64,000 bases of DNA from Nitratidesulfovibrio termitidis HI1 (lineage in GTDB: Bacteria; Desulfobacterota; Desulfovibrionia; Desulfovibrionales; Desulfovibrionaceae), in contig NZ_KI632512.1 of NCBI RefSeq assembly GCF_000504305.1, forward strand, positions 879,073 to 943,072. The letters run 5' to 3'. The stretch's first letter is position 1, and every line of letters starts with the position of its first letter. The notes under the pieces are model-generated. The model worked only from the letters and a program-made list of their open reading frames with translations. It made no database searches and was not told the DNA's origin. This document shows, in pieces, positions 27,238-36,800 of this stretch. The position numbers and the translations under genes were made by a program.

Positions 27238-27267
27238 ACGAAAAAGAGGAGGCCTTGCGGCCTCCTC
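27238..27267 (-). terminator. Rho-independent terminator of the porin gene
   Basis: On the minus strand GAGGAGGCC-GCAA-GGCCTCCTC is followed by TTTTTCG, 25 bp after the porin stop. It lies in tandem with the bidirectional hairpin just beyond it. Confidence 0.85.
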
Positions 27268-27291
27268 CCGGTGCATCAATTCCAGACGTGC

Positions 27292-28686
27292 CTAGAAGCT
27301 GTACTTCAGGTTGAAGCCGAGCCGCCAAGCGTCATCGAAATCGTTGTTCCAGACATCTTCGTCAAGATCGGCGTTGATGTAGCTCATTTCGACGAGGAGG
27401 TCCAGGTTCTCGTAAATCTTGTAGAAATGATCGAAGTTCACTTCCCAGGCGTGGTCCTTGTCCGTCATGTACAGACCATTGAAAGCCATCACGGGCGAAC
27501 CCAGGCCAGCGTTGGCGACCATGTCCTCATCGTTGGTGCCGGTCATGTAGACAATGCGCACGGTGTGCTTCAGGTTCTCCATGAAGGAGATGTCGGCAAA
27601 CTGCACGCCAATGCCCCACATGCCGGTACCGCTGACAGAGGCCAGGGAATCGGTGTTGATGGGCGCGCCCACCTTGTCGAAGCCGAACGAGGTGGGGCCG
27701 AAGTCGGGCACGATGTACGGCATGCGCTCGGAGCCGTTGGTTTCGTCGTCGTCGTCACCAGTGGCGTACCACGCGAAAATGCCGGGGGTCACCATGTCCA
27801 TCTTGTAGTCGACGGCGCCAATCACCATCCAGCCCGAACGATCCATGCCTTCGTCGTCGCTCTCCACATTGCCGTACATGGCATCAAGCTTGAACGACCA
27901 AGGCGAGAGCATGCTGACTTCGAACGAAATACCGCCCCACCACGCGTCGGTTTCCTGACCGAAGCTGCCGGTCGGGACATCGCTCGGATTGGGGTTCACG
28001 GGGCGCAGGCCATAGGCAGCCTGGTTCAAGGAAGCGGTATTGGCTCCATTTCCGGCAATGTCACGGCCAATGGCGCCGTACATGCCCCACGGGGTGATCT
28101 TGGCGCCGTCGAGCGTAACGGGCACCACGATACCGAAGAGGTCGGCCTCGTCGTACCGCGTGTTGCCAGCCTCGCCGCTCTGGTCATCATAGGGGCGCGC
28201 CCAGAAGACAGTCACGCCGACCATGTCGCTGGCCTGGTAGGAGAGAGTAAGGGCGGCCACGTCGTCGTCGAGGACCGGAGAACCGGCCACGGCGCCGGGC
28301 AGCGCCAGCCCCTGGATACCCATGCGCACCTTGAGGGTGGTATCGGGCACCAGCCAGTCGATGTACGAACGCTTCACTTCCACGGATTTGCCGTCGGCGC
28401 CGAGGGCGCCGTCGTTGCGTCCCCAGACAGTATCGCCGATTTCGAAGTAGATCACGCCACGCAGGCTCTCGCTGGCGATGACGTCGATCTGCGTGCGCAG
28501 CCGCTGGGCGGCGTGGAAGGTGTCTTCGTTGGGGCCACCGTTTTCAGCGCTCTGGAAGTCGGGGTTATCCAACCATTCGAAGCTGAAGTCCCACTGTCCC
28601 TTGGCCTTGATATCGGCAGCCGAAGCGCCGACGGCGCTGCCGCACAGCAGCATGGCTACGGCCACAATCATGATGATGCGTTTCAT
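27292..28686 (-). CDS. Major outer-membrane porin (Desulfovibrio homotrimeric type)
   Basis: A 464-residue outer-membrane beta-barrel. The signal peptide MKRIIMIVAVAMLLCGSAVGASA is followed by ADIKAKGQWDFSFEWLDNPD. The mature part alternates short polar and aromatic strands with acidic loops and ends FNLKYSF, with the C-terminal Phe required by the BAM machinery. The family is abundant in Desulfovibrio envelopes and makes general diffusion pores. ATG 28686 has GGGAGGA three bases away; longer frames upstream run through the promoter. The gene is monocistronic, ending at tandem terminators. An 18-bp regulatory motif lies 87 bp before the start. Confidence 0.92.
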   Translation of the reverse strand: MKRIIMIVAVAMLLCGSAVGASAADIKAKGQWDFSFEWLDNPDFQSAENGGPNEDTFHAAQRLRTQIDVIASESLRGVIYFEIGDTVWGRNDGALGADGKSVEVKRSYIDWLVPDTTLKVRMGIQGLALPGAVAGSPVLDDDVAALTLSYQASDMVGVTVFWARPYDDQSGEAGNTRYDEADLFGIVVPVTLDGAKITPWGMYGAIGRDIAGNGANTASLNQAAYGLRPVNPNPSDVPTGSFGQETDAWWGGISFEVSMLSPWSFKLDAMYGNVESDDEGMDRSGWMVIGAVDYKMDMVTPGIFAWYATGDDDDETNGSERMPYIVPDFGPTSFGFDKVGAPINTDSLASVSGTGMWGIGVQFADISFMENLKHTVRIVYMTGTNDEDMVANAGLGSPVMAFNGLYMTDKDHAWEVNFDHFYKIYENLDLLVEMSYINADLDEDVWNNDFDDAWRLGFNLKYSF

Positions 28687-28756
28687 TGTTCCTCCCTTTC
28701 TTTGGAAAACCGCTACGCCTAGCCTGATGCGCCGTAGAACATCTTGTAACGTTACG

Positions 28757-28790
28757 AATTTACCGCACCTTCCTGCCATTTTCCTTACAT
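28757..28790 (-). promoter_or_regulatory. Surface-regulon motif and -10 upstream of the porin
   Basis: Minus strand ATGTAAGGAAAATGGCAG (28773-28790), then 10 bp, then TAAATT (28757-28762). Heptamers ATGTAAG and ATGGCAG are 11 bp apart. Predicted leader is about 65 nt. Confidence 0.6.
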
Positions 28791-29393
28791 GGGCGTTCTC
28801 CCGGAAAGCCGAAGCAAAAAGCTGGGGCCCGGACCTCAGGGCGCGCATCCGCCATTCTGAAAATCCGAGTCCCATTCCAGGAAGGGACTACACCGTAACC
28901 GCTCCATCTCATTTTTTTCCCACATCCCGCCGTCCTGCGAGACGGCCATAGTGCAGGCTATCCGCCCCCCCTCATTCGCTGCTCGCCCACCGGCAACCAC
29001 CGAGGGGTTCAGCCTTTTGTTCCCGTTTCTGCCGGGTTTCATGGCCAAAACCACGCGCGAACCTTCCAGGGAGCGGTATCGCTTCATGCAGTATTCGCCG
29101 TACCGGGCGCGGAGCTTTCCGCATGCAAAAGGGGAGGCGGCGCGGCCTCCCCTTGAGGGATGCGTGAAAAGCGGTACGTCCCGAGGGCAGCATTCCGCGT
29201 TGCGCCAAGCCGCTATGCACCATCCGGCACCTCGCGCCTGCATGTCTCCATCGAAACCAGTGGCGATGCACCCGTCTCGCCCATAACGGCAACGACCAAA
29301 AACCATAGCCCCGGGAATGTTCACACCGCCGCGTGTCACGGCAGGCAGGGCAAGCCCTCGTATCCGCCGCGCATGCTCATCCCGCAACCGTGT
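28791..29393. other. Intergenic region between porin promoter and HAF gene 1
   Basis: About 600 bp. Apart from a GC-rich hairpin near 29,130 nothing is recognised. Open frames on both strands (for example 28836-29387) lack ribosome sites and have implausible composition. Confidence 0.45.
29129..29154 (-). terminator. Possible terminator hairpin downstream of HAF gene 1
   Basis: A 10-bp perfect stem, AAGGGGAGGC with its complement, and a six-base loop, followed on the minus strand by TTTTGC (partly stem). It lies 240 bp after the HAF stop, so the assignment is loose. Confidence 0.4.
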
Positions 29394-30446
29394 TCAGCCC
29401 GTGCAACATGCAAGGAACATCCTCGGAGTTCCTTTCGGGTCGATACCCATTCCGGCGATTACGGACCCGTCGTCACTGACGCCCCTCGCGTCAAGCAGCC
29501 GCCAGCCGCCCGAATCCACCCCTCGTGTCCGCAAAAAGTCCCCTAGTGGCCGCATGCCGCTGTCCGTGCTCCAGCAAAAGGCCTGCCTCCCGGAGGCACT
29601 GTCACCCTGCCCGACGACAATGGCTCCATCGGCGCTTACCCCATAGGCATAAGAATAGCTGCCGCCAAACAGCACACCAAGCCGTTCGATCCCGCCGGAA
29701 CTCGTCCAGCGAAATGCGACATCGTCCCCAAGCACGCCGCTATGCCCCACCACAATAGAACCATCCGCACTGACGGCAGTCGCAGCCGAGTCTTTGGCGC
29801 CAGGCAGCACGCCGAGCGGCACCATACCGTCCGCACCTGTCCAACGGTACGCCTGAAAGCCCTCGGCGTACTGGCTCTGCCCCACCACAACGCCGCCATC
29901 GGCGCTCACGCCGTAAGCGATCGAGTGAAATCCTCCCGGCAGTGTTCCCAGCCCCTGCATTCCGGAATCCTCCCCCCAGACGAATGCCTGACTGCCAACA
30001 ACGCACTCACTTTCCCCCACAACCACGGAACCGTCCGCGCTCACTCCATATGCGTAGGAGTTCCCCCCCCAAGCCAAAGCGCCCAGCCCGATCATGCCGG
30101 TTTCCTCGGTCCAGAGAAACGCCTGATGCACGGGTGAGGAATAGCACTCGCCCACCACGGTGGTTCCATCCGCGCTCACGGCATATGCGTAGGAATATTC
30201 CCCACCGAGTTGCAACCCCAGTCCTGTTATGCCGGTTTCGCGCGTCCAGCGGAATGCCTGCGTCCCGGAGAATGAATCACAGCCCCCTACAGTGACGGAG
30301 CCGTCCCTGCTCACTCCATAGGGATACGCGTAGCCTCCTCCAGACAAAAAACCCAGCGGCAGCATGCCCACACGCCGCACCGGGTGACCCGCCACTGAAG
30401 GAGAAATGCCCCGCCCGGCATCGTAACGTTCCTGAGTACTTATCAT
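29394..30446 (-). CDS. HAF-repeat beta-propeller-like protein 1 (no signal peptide)
   Basis: A 350-residue protein built from seven repeats of about 40-45 residues with the core YAYGVSADGSVVVG...QAFRWT...GMxxLG. This is the HAF family of extracellular repeats; seven units suggest a seven-bladed propeller. ATG 30446 has GGAGG four bases upstream. No signal peptide or lipobox is present, unlike the second copy at 38101, so location and export are unclear. The last unit (LLDARGVSDDGSVIAGMG) is a divergent capping repeat shared by all three HAF proteins in the window. An 18-bp regulatory motif lies 195 bp upstream. Molecular function is unknown. Confidence 0.8.
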   Translation of the reverse strand: MISTQERYDAGRGISPSVAGHPVRRVGMLPLGFLSGGGYAYPYGVSRDGSVTVGGCDSFSGTQAFRWTRETGITGLGLQLGGEYSYAYAVSADGTTVVGECYSSPVHQAFLWTEETGMIGLGALAWGGNSYAYGVSADGSVVVGESECVVGSQAFVWGEDSGMQGLGTLPGGFHSIAYGVSADGGVVVGQSQYAEGFQAYRWTGADGMVPLGVLPGAKDSAATAVSADGSIVVGHSGVLGDDVAFRWTSSGGIERLGVLFGGSYSYAYGVSADGAIVVGQGDSASGRQAFCWSTDSGMRPLGDFLRTRGVDSGGWRLLDARGVSDDGSVIAGMGIDPKGTPRMFLACCTG

Positions 30447-30844
30447 ACAGCCTCCGAGACAGGTCTTCGCCGAAAAATTCCTGTTCCGGCAACTCGTGCA
30501 CGTCCCCCGTGCCGCAGGACCGCACGAATGGAGACAACCGTGACAGCATGAAACCCGCGGCAGTTCCAATGGCATGGTTTTCCACCGTCAGACGCGGAAG
30601 ACCAAAAACTGCCGTGCGCGTGACTTCTACTACAGAGCTACTGACTTTTTCCTTGCACACACGACCACCCAGAAGACAATTGAGTATAACAATTGATTTT
30701 TTTAAAAATTGCAATGTAATCCCTTCAACATGCAGTATAGCCTGCGAAGTGAGCACATACGGGAGGCAGGGCAGTGCCTTACACCCTTGAGCAAGAGGGT
30801 GATGCCTCCGAGCGTGCGAACGTTCGAGATGCGCGAGGTGGACA
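30447..30844. other. Divergent region between HAF gene 1 and the small gene at 30845
   Basis: About 400 bp that includes an AT-rich stretch (30675-30725) likely to hold promoters for both directions, and the motif at 30641-30658. No gene was recognised. Confidence 0.5.
30641..30658 (-). promoter_or_regulatory. Surface-regulon motif upstream of HAF gene 1
   Basis: Minus strand GTGCAAGGAAAAAGTCAG. The following TAGC is also shared with the aquaporin copy. The -10 candidate (TAGAAG, 11 bp on) is poor. Confidence 0.45.
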
Positions 30845-31327
30845 ATGAACCCAAAATACCTTTCGCCGCGCCAGCGAGAAGGCCTGCTCAGACGGGATTC
30901 AGAGGCATGGCACGCATTCAGGGCTTTGCTGCCAAATGGAATCTCCGATGAAACAGCCACACTACTCGCGTGCTGCATTTCCGAATGCACGCACGTGGAG
31001 TGCTCGGCCGCCAGGATACTGGCTCAATGCCCCATGGATTTCATCGTGGAAGCCCTCCCGGACGACATCTGCAGTGCCCCGCCATGGGATATGGACAGAC
31101 GGGCACGGTGGGTGACCAGAATATTGGCCAGATGCAAAACCACGAATCTCACGGAACTACTCGGTCTCATATCGGGAACTGTCCGGGATATCCGCCTGTT
31201 CTGTTTCAGACTTCAATATGAACTGCACCAAGGGCGGGCCATGATGAATGATGACCAGATGAACGATATGTCCGCCAACCCATACAGACCTGGAACGGTC
31301 ACGAGCCCTCCGACGGCCACGGAATGA
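30845..31327 (+). CDS. Hypothetical protein
   Basis: A 160-residue soluble protein of unknown function. The N-terminal 115 residues look globular and helical (SPRQREGLLRRDSEAWHAF, then ETATLLACCISECTHVECSA, rich in Cys). The tail is polar and Met/Asp rich. GAGGTGG lies four bases before the ATG, which supports expression. No motif was recognised. It is transcribed away from HAF gene 1 and could share its divergent promoter region. Confidence 0.55.
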   Translation: MNPKYLSPRQREGLLRRDSEAWHAFRALLPNGISDETATLLACCISECTHVECSAARILAQCPMDFIVEALPDDICSAPPWDMDRRARWVTRILARCKTTNLTELLGLISGTVRDIRLFCFRLQYELHQGRAMMNDDQMNDMSANPYRPGTVTSPPTATE

Positions 31328-31598
31328 CCGTATTGCGGCTTCGCCAAGAGCGGGAGCCCAGGGATGGAGCGCTCCGGGGGGGCAAAGGCGGACCGAGGCC
31401 CCCCACCGGTTGCCACGGGTTCCAAGCGCACCTTCCCATCCGATGCCCGTACCTGCGGGCAAGCAGGGGAGCCACTCTCGCCTCCCCACCAAAGGTCGCG
31501 TGAACCGCACGCACGGGCAATACTGCTATTTTCCCCGAAAAAAACCAGAACACCCAAGCGATGCGAGAGCATCGGCAGTTCCGGGACAGGAAATCCGT

Positions 31599-31856
31599 AT
31601 GCAGGCAATAGCACTCACCATGCGGCACCACACACTGCCGCCATCAGAGAAGCAGAGCGAGACCTATCTCACCATTCGTCAAGCGTGCAAGCAGACCGCA
31701 CGCTCCGTTGACGCGCTCTACAAGGCGATCCAGCGCGGCAGGGTAAAGGGTGCATGCATGTGGCCAAAGCGATTTCTGCTAATCGAAAGGGATACGCTGC
31801 TGGCATGGGCCGCCAATGCCAAGCGAGGGCGTCCACGCCGCCACGTCACAGGCTGA
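31599..31856 (+). CDS. Small helix-turn-helix (excisionase-like) DNA-binding protein
   Basis: An 85-residue protein. YLTIRQACKQTARSVDALYKAIQRG followed by a WPKRFLLIERDTLLAW wing matches the helix-turn-helix 17 / excisionase fold related to MerR. It ends in a basic KRGRPRRH tail. ATG 31599 has AGGA eight bases upstream; the open frame reaches further back (31410) but without support. No integrase is seen nearby, so it may be a stand-alone regulator or a remnant of a mobile element. Target unknown. Confidence 0.6.
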   Translation: MQAIALTMRHHTLPPSEKQSETYLTIRQACKQTARSVDALYKAIQRGRVKGACMWPKRFLLIERDTLLAWAANAKRGRPRRHVTG

Positions 31857-32261
31857 GAAAAGGCATGGCCGCCAACAACGAGCGGCGATACTTCCTGAAA
31901 CAGTCATTTGTCCCACTGCATTCTCTGTACATGGTTCACGAGGCTGATGACCACACGCGACGCCTGCCTTCGGCGCCGTCCTTATCACGTACCTTGCCAG
32001 CCGCGAAGCTTGCCGCTTCGCAGTCGCGGTCACTGCATTCGCCCGTCGGCCCAAAAAACGAAAGCTACAGTCTACCCCTCCCGACAATAAAAATCCCCCG
32101 GCCTGCCCCCCGCGCATAGCGCGGGATTTTCTACATACAAAGATGGGACCCAGATGTCTCCGGGCCCCTTTTTCGTGGCCGACTGATCCACCTCCGGAGG
32201 GCAGAGCCTTTATACGCCCACGACCAATGGGACGGCCAAGGAGCACCGGCCCACGACCACG
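31857..32261. other. Convergent spacer before catalase
   Basis: About 400 bp between two converging genes. It holds a GCGAAGC-TTGCC-GCTTCGC hairpin near 32,011 and a terminator-like hairpin at 32,109. No gene was recognised. Confidence 0.5.
32109..32129 (+). terminator. Terminator-like hairpin between the HTH gene and catalase
   Basis: CCCGCGC-ATA-GCGCGGG is followed on the plus strand by ATTTTC. On the minus strand the flanking AAAATCCC and GGGGGATTTTT can extend the pairing, so it may stop transcription in both directions. Confidence 0.5.
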
Positions 32262-33704
32262 CTACATCTTCAGGCCCAGGGCCTTGGCCACGCCCGCGCC
32301 GTAGGCGGGATCGGCCTTGGCGCAGTTGCCCGCATGGCGGCGCTTGATCTCTTCCGGCGCGTCGCCCATGGCCCGGGCGGTGTTCTGGAACAGTACTTCC
32401 TGCTGCTGCGGGGTCATCAGGCGGAACAGGCGTCCCGGCTGGTCGAAGTAGTCCACGTCGTCGCAGGTGTATTCCCAGTGCCCCGCCTCGCCGCTGAGGG
32501 CCAGCGGGGGCTCGGCGAAGTCGGGCTGCTGCTGCCACTCACCGTAGCTGTTGGGCTCGTAGGCCAGGGTGCTGCCGTGGTTGCCGTCCACGCGCATCAT
32601 TCCGTCGCGGTGGTAGCTGTGCATGGGGCAGCGCGCGGCGTTGACCGGGATCAGGTGATGATTCACGCCCAGCCGGTAGCGGTGCGCATCACCGTAGGAG
32701 AACAGGCGGCCCTGCAACATCTTGTCGGGCGAAAAGCCGATGCCCGGCACCACGCTGGCGGGGTTGAACGCGGCCTGCTCCACCTCGGCGAAGTAGTTTT
32801 CGGGGTTGCGGTTCAGTTCCAGCACGCCCACCTCGATGAGCGGGTAGTCCTTGTGAAACCATACCTTGGTCAGGTCGAAGGGGTGGTAGGGGCAGGTGTC
32901 CGCGTCCTTTTCGGGCATGACCTGCACGTACAGGGTCCAGCGGGGGAAGTCGCCGCGCTCGATGCTGTCGTACAGGTCGCGCTGGTGGCTTTCGCGGTCC
33001 CTGGCCACGATGGCTTCGGCCTCGGCGTCGGTCAGGTTCTTGATGCCCTGCTGGGTGCGCAGGTGGAACTTTACCCAGTAGCGCTGGTTGTCCGGGCTGA
33101 TGAAGCTGAAGGTGTGGCTGCCGAAACCGTGCATGTGCCGGTAGCTGGCGGGGATGCCCCGGTCGCTCATGACCACGGTGACCTGATGCAGCGCTTCGGG
33201 CAACGAGGACCAGAAATCCCAGTTGTTTTTGGCGCTGCGCATGTTGGTGCGCGGGTCGCGCTTCACGGCGTGGTTCAGGTCGGGGAATTTCAGCGGGTCG
33301 CGCAGGAAGAAGACCGGGGTGTTGTTGCCCACCAGGTCCCAGTTGCCCTGTTCCGTGTAGAACTTGATGGCGAAGCCCCGGATGTCGCGTTCCGCGTCGG
33401 CCGCGCCGCGTTCGCCCGCCACGGTGGAAAAGCGCACGAAGAGGTCGGTCTTCTTGCCGATTTTCGAGAACAGGGCGGCCTTGGTGAATTTCGTGATGTC
33501 GTGGGTGACGGTGAAGGTGCCGTACGCGCCGGACCCCTTGGCGTGCATGCGCCGCTCGGGGATTACCTCCCGGTCGAAGTGGGCCAGCTTTTCCAGAAAC
33601 CACACGTCCTGCAGCAGCATGGGGCCGCGCGGCCCGGCGGTCATGGCGTTCTGGTTGTCGGGTACCGGGGCGCCTGCGTTGGTGGTGAGCTTGTGCTTGG
33701 TCAT
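32262..33704 (-). CDS. katA: Monofunctional heme catalase
   Basis: A 480-residue small-subunit (clade 3 type) catalase. The distal heme residues are His54 in [12 protein letters not shown] and Asn127 in [11 protein letters not shown]; the proximal heme ligand is Tyr337 in [19 protein letters not shown]-binding region residues are in place. It splits hydrogen peroxide in the cytosol, useful to a sulfate reducer meeting oxygen. ATG 33704 has AGGAG six bases upstream. The gene lies 122 bp after the DUF748 gene on the same strand but has its own spacer with a GC hairpin, so it may be separately transcribed. No PerR-like box was identified with confidence. Confidence 0.95.
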   Translation of the reverse strand: MTKHKLTTNAGAPVPDNQNAMTAGPRGPMLLQDVWFLEKLAHFDREVIPERRMHAKGSGAYGTFTVTHDITKFTKAALFSKIGKKTDLFVRFSTVAGERGAADAERDIRGFAIKFYTEQGNWDLVGNNTPVFFLRDPLKFPDLNHAVKRDPRTNMRSAKNNWDFWSSLPEALHQVTVVMSDRGIPASYRHMHGFGSHTFSFISPDNQRYWVKFHLRTQQGIKNLTDAEAEAIVARDRESHQRDLYDSIERGDFPRWTLYVQVMPEKDADTCPYHPFDLTKVWFHKDYPLIEVGVLELNRNPENYFAEVEQAAFNPASVVPGIGFSPDKMLQGRLFSYGDAHRYRLGVNHHLIPVNAARCPMHSYHRDGMMRVDGNHGSTLAYEPNSYGEWQQQPDFAEPPLALSGEAGHWEYTCDDVDYFDQPGRLFRLMTPQQQEVLFQNTARAMGDAPEEIKRRHAGNCAKADPAYGAGVAKALGLKM

Positions 33705-33826
33705 AGATTTCTCCTTGTTGATATCGCCTCAGGAGTCAGATAAGGCCCTCCCCGCAGGGATGATCCACATATCGCCGAGGCGCACGGGAGCAAACGCCAG
33801 AACGTTCGCTCCTGGCCTCGCGGCGT

Positions 33827-36800
33827 TTACTCCAACATCAACATAACCCCCCTCCCGTTCCCGTCCTTGTCTCCCCCCGCGGGCACGACCTTACCCCCGG
33901 ACAGGAACACCCGTTCGCCCAGCGCGGGCTCCAGTTCCAGCAGCTTGTCACGCACCGCCCTGGCCCGCGCGACCGCCAGTTCCTTCAGCGACTCGGGCGT
34001 CACTTCGTAATGTTCCTTCAGCGCGGCCTCCATCACGTCCGCAGGTTGTGATTTGGTGAAACCGACCACGTTGCGCGGCTTGTCGAAGGGGGCGTCCTTG
34101 TACACCTCGTCAAGCAGATCCTCGTATTCGTCCTTGTCGATGGTCACGTCGTCAACGTTCACCCGCGCCCGCTCGGCACGCGACAGCGAGGCGTGCTTGG
34201 CCTCGCGCAGGGCGCGCAGCAGGGCCTGTTCCTTCAGGCCGCGCGTGTCGCCATCCGGCTCGGCCGTACCCTGCACTTCCAGCTTCAGGCGCGGGCGCTG
34301 CCGCAGCACCTCGACCACCGCGCGCAGGTCCTTGTCCGCCGCCTCGTTCAACGTTGCCACGCCCGGCGCGAACTCGATGTACCGCATGTCCCTGCCGCTG
34401 CTGCCCAGGCTAAGCACACTGCCCACCAGCGCAAAGGGCGACGTGACCACCTTGACCATCAGGTTCAGCACGGCCTGCATGACCACCCCGCCCAGACGGA
34501 ATTCCGGGTCGTCCATCCGTCCCTTCACGGGCAGGCGCAGGTCCACGTTGCCGCTCATGTCCTGCAACAGGGCCAGCCCCAGCTTGACCGGGTAATTGGG
34601 GGCATCTGGCCGGTTGTCCTTGTTGCCCAGTTCTATCTGGCTGAGGGTGAAATGGTTGTCGGCATCCAGCACCCAGTTTTCCGCCTTTACGGCCACATCG
34701 GCAGAAAAGCGCCCGTGCTCCACGGGGTAGGCGATGTACTGCACCGCGTAGGGCGACAGGGGCACCAGATCCAGTCCGGACATGGTGAAACGCATGTCCG
34801 CGAACACGGGATGAATGAGCGGATTCACCGTGCCGCCCACCAGCACCGGCACCCCTTCGATGCCAGCCCGCAGTTGCACCTCGGCCCGCGAGGCCGGGTC
34901 CAGCGAAACGCCGGAAATGCGCCCCTCGATGTCGGACATTTCCGCAACATAGGCCGGGGACATGCGCTCATCGCGGAAGCGCAGCGCACCGCCGGAAATG
35001 GACAGGCTGCCCACGTCCAGCGTGGTGAACGGCCCGGCATTGGGACGGGCCGCAACCGCCGCGCCGTCACTCTGGGCAGAAGGTGCGGGTGGCGGCGATG
35101 CCGAATCCGTGACAGGCCCCGACGCGGCCTTGGCAGGCTGCGCAGCGTCACCCGCCGGGGCCCTGGCGTCCTTGTCCGCTGCCACCGAAGGCTTCGCATC
35201 CTCCGTGGTTGCCACCGGGGGCTTCGCGTCCTTCACTGCCGCCGGGGGCTTCGCGTCATTCGCTGCCACCGGGGGCTTCGCCCCCAGGGCCCGCCCGATG
35301 CTGGTGGAGCCGTCCTTGAACACCACCACCGAAAGCTTCGGCCTTTCCAGCCCCACCTCCTGCACGCGCAGGGAAAGATCGCCCGAAGGCTGCTGGCCGA
35401 AGCGCAACCCGCGCACCGCAAACCGCCGCAGAGAGGCAAGCTCCTGCTTGCCCCCGGCCAGCTTCAGCGACAGGTTGTCCAGACGGGCCGCGCCCTCCAC
35501 GCTTACCTCAAGAGCCGGTTCCGCCGCCTGTCCGGCGGACGCGGACGTGCGGCGTGCCCTGCCCGTCGGAGCCGCCGACGCAGGTTGCTCGCGCAGGGCC
35601 ACCTTGAGTTCCGACGATACCTCGCCACTGCCGAACAACAGGTCGCTCACTTCGCCCAGGTACGGGTCCAGCGGGCGCAGGTCCACCTTGGCCAACTTGC
35701 TGTCCACGGTCAGGTGCAGCGGCTGCGCCGTACCCTTGGCCTTGATGCCGATGGCGCCCTGCTTCTGCCAGCGCGCGGAAAAATCCATGTCCAGCGGCGC
35801 GCCGCGTTGCGGCGACAGCGGACCAGTGACCAGACGCATCCCTTCCAGGGTGAGCACGCCCGCATCCTTGGGTTGCCGGTCCTCGAAGGTCACGCGGCCC
35901 TCGTCCATACGCAACGAGGCCACGGATACCTGCCACTCCGGCCCTTCCGGCGCGGGGGCGGTTTTTTGTGCGGCGACACGTGAGGCTTCGCGCGCTGCCG
36001 GGCGTTCCTGCCCCCTGCTCATTGCAGATCGAGCCGATCGGGCGGACGCGGGCTGTGCCTTGCCGGACTCTGCGGGGGACGCCCCCCCCGCCAGCGCGGC
36101 AAGGTCGATGATGCCGTCCTTGCCGCGCACCACCCGGACGTCCGGCTTCGTCAGCGTCACCGGCCCCACGGCCACGGTGCGCGCCGCAAGGTCCACACTG
36201 GTGTCGGACACTTCCAGCTTGCCCAGACTCACGGAAGGCTGCTTCTGCCCGGTCGGCGCCCCGGCCAGGGACAGAATGAGTCCGGACACCTGCGCCGCGC
36301 CCTTGCGCAGCACAAGGCCGGGGGCATCGGGCGCGGCCAGGGAAAGATCTATCTCGCCCTGCACGCCCGTGGCCCCTGCGTCCAGCGACAGGGGCAGGGC
36401 CTGGGCCACGTAGCCGCGCACCGGCACCAGGGGCAGGTCGCGCGCATCCAGCCGCAGGGCCACGCCCAGCGGTTCCAATGTCAGCGTGCCCTCGGCCTTC
36501 AGCGTGCCCGCTGCGGCTCCCGGCTTGGTCGAGGCACCGGACGTGGCGGCATCACCCGCCCCAGCGCCGCCGTCCATGCGCAACGACGCGGTGAACGCCC
36601 CGCCGCCCTTGGGCTGCAGCTTGCCGCCGGGCGTGGCGAAATCGGTCAGGGTGGCATCAAGGCCGCTCAGGCGCACCACCGCGCCGCCCGGCACCGAGGC
36701 GTCCTTCCAGACCACCGTGGCATCGCGCAGCCCCAGGGTGCGCACGTTGACCACGAACGGCGGCTCGTCCGACGCCACGTTTCTGGCAGAGGCCTTGGCG

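Noticed and set aside
28836..29387. Minus-strand frame of 183 codons upstream of the porin
   Set aside because: It overlaps the porin promoter region, has no ribosome site and an implausible Arg/Gly-rich composition.
32334..33743. Plus-strand frame of 469 codons
   Set aside because: It mirrors the catalase gene; its Val/His/Gly-rich product is a typical reverse-strand artefact.
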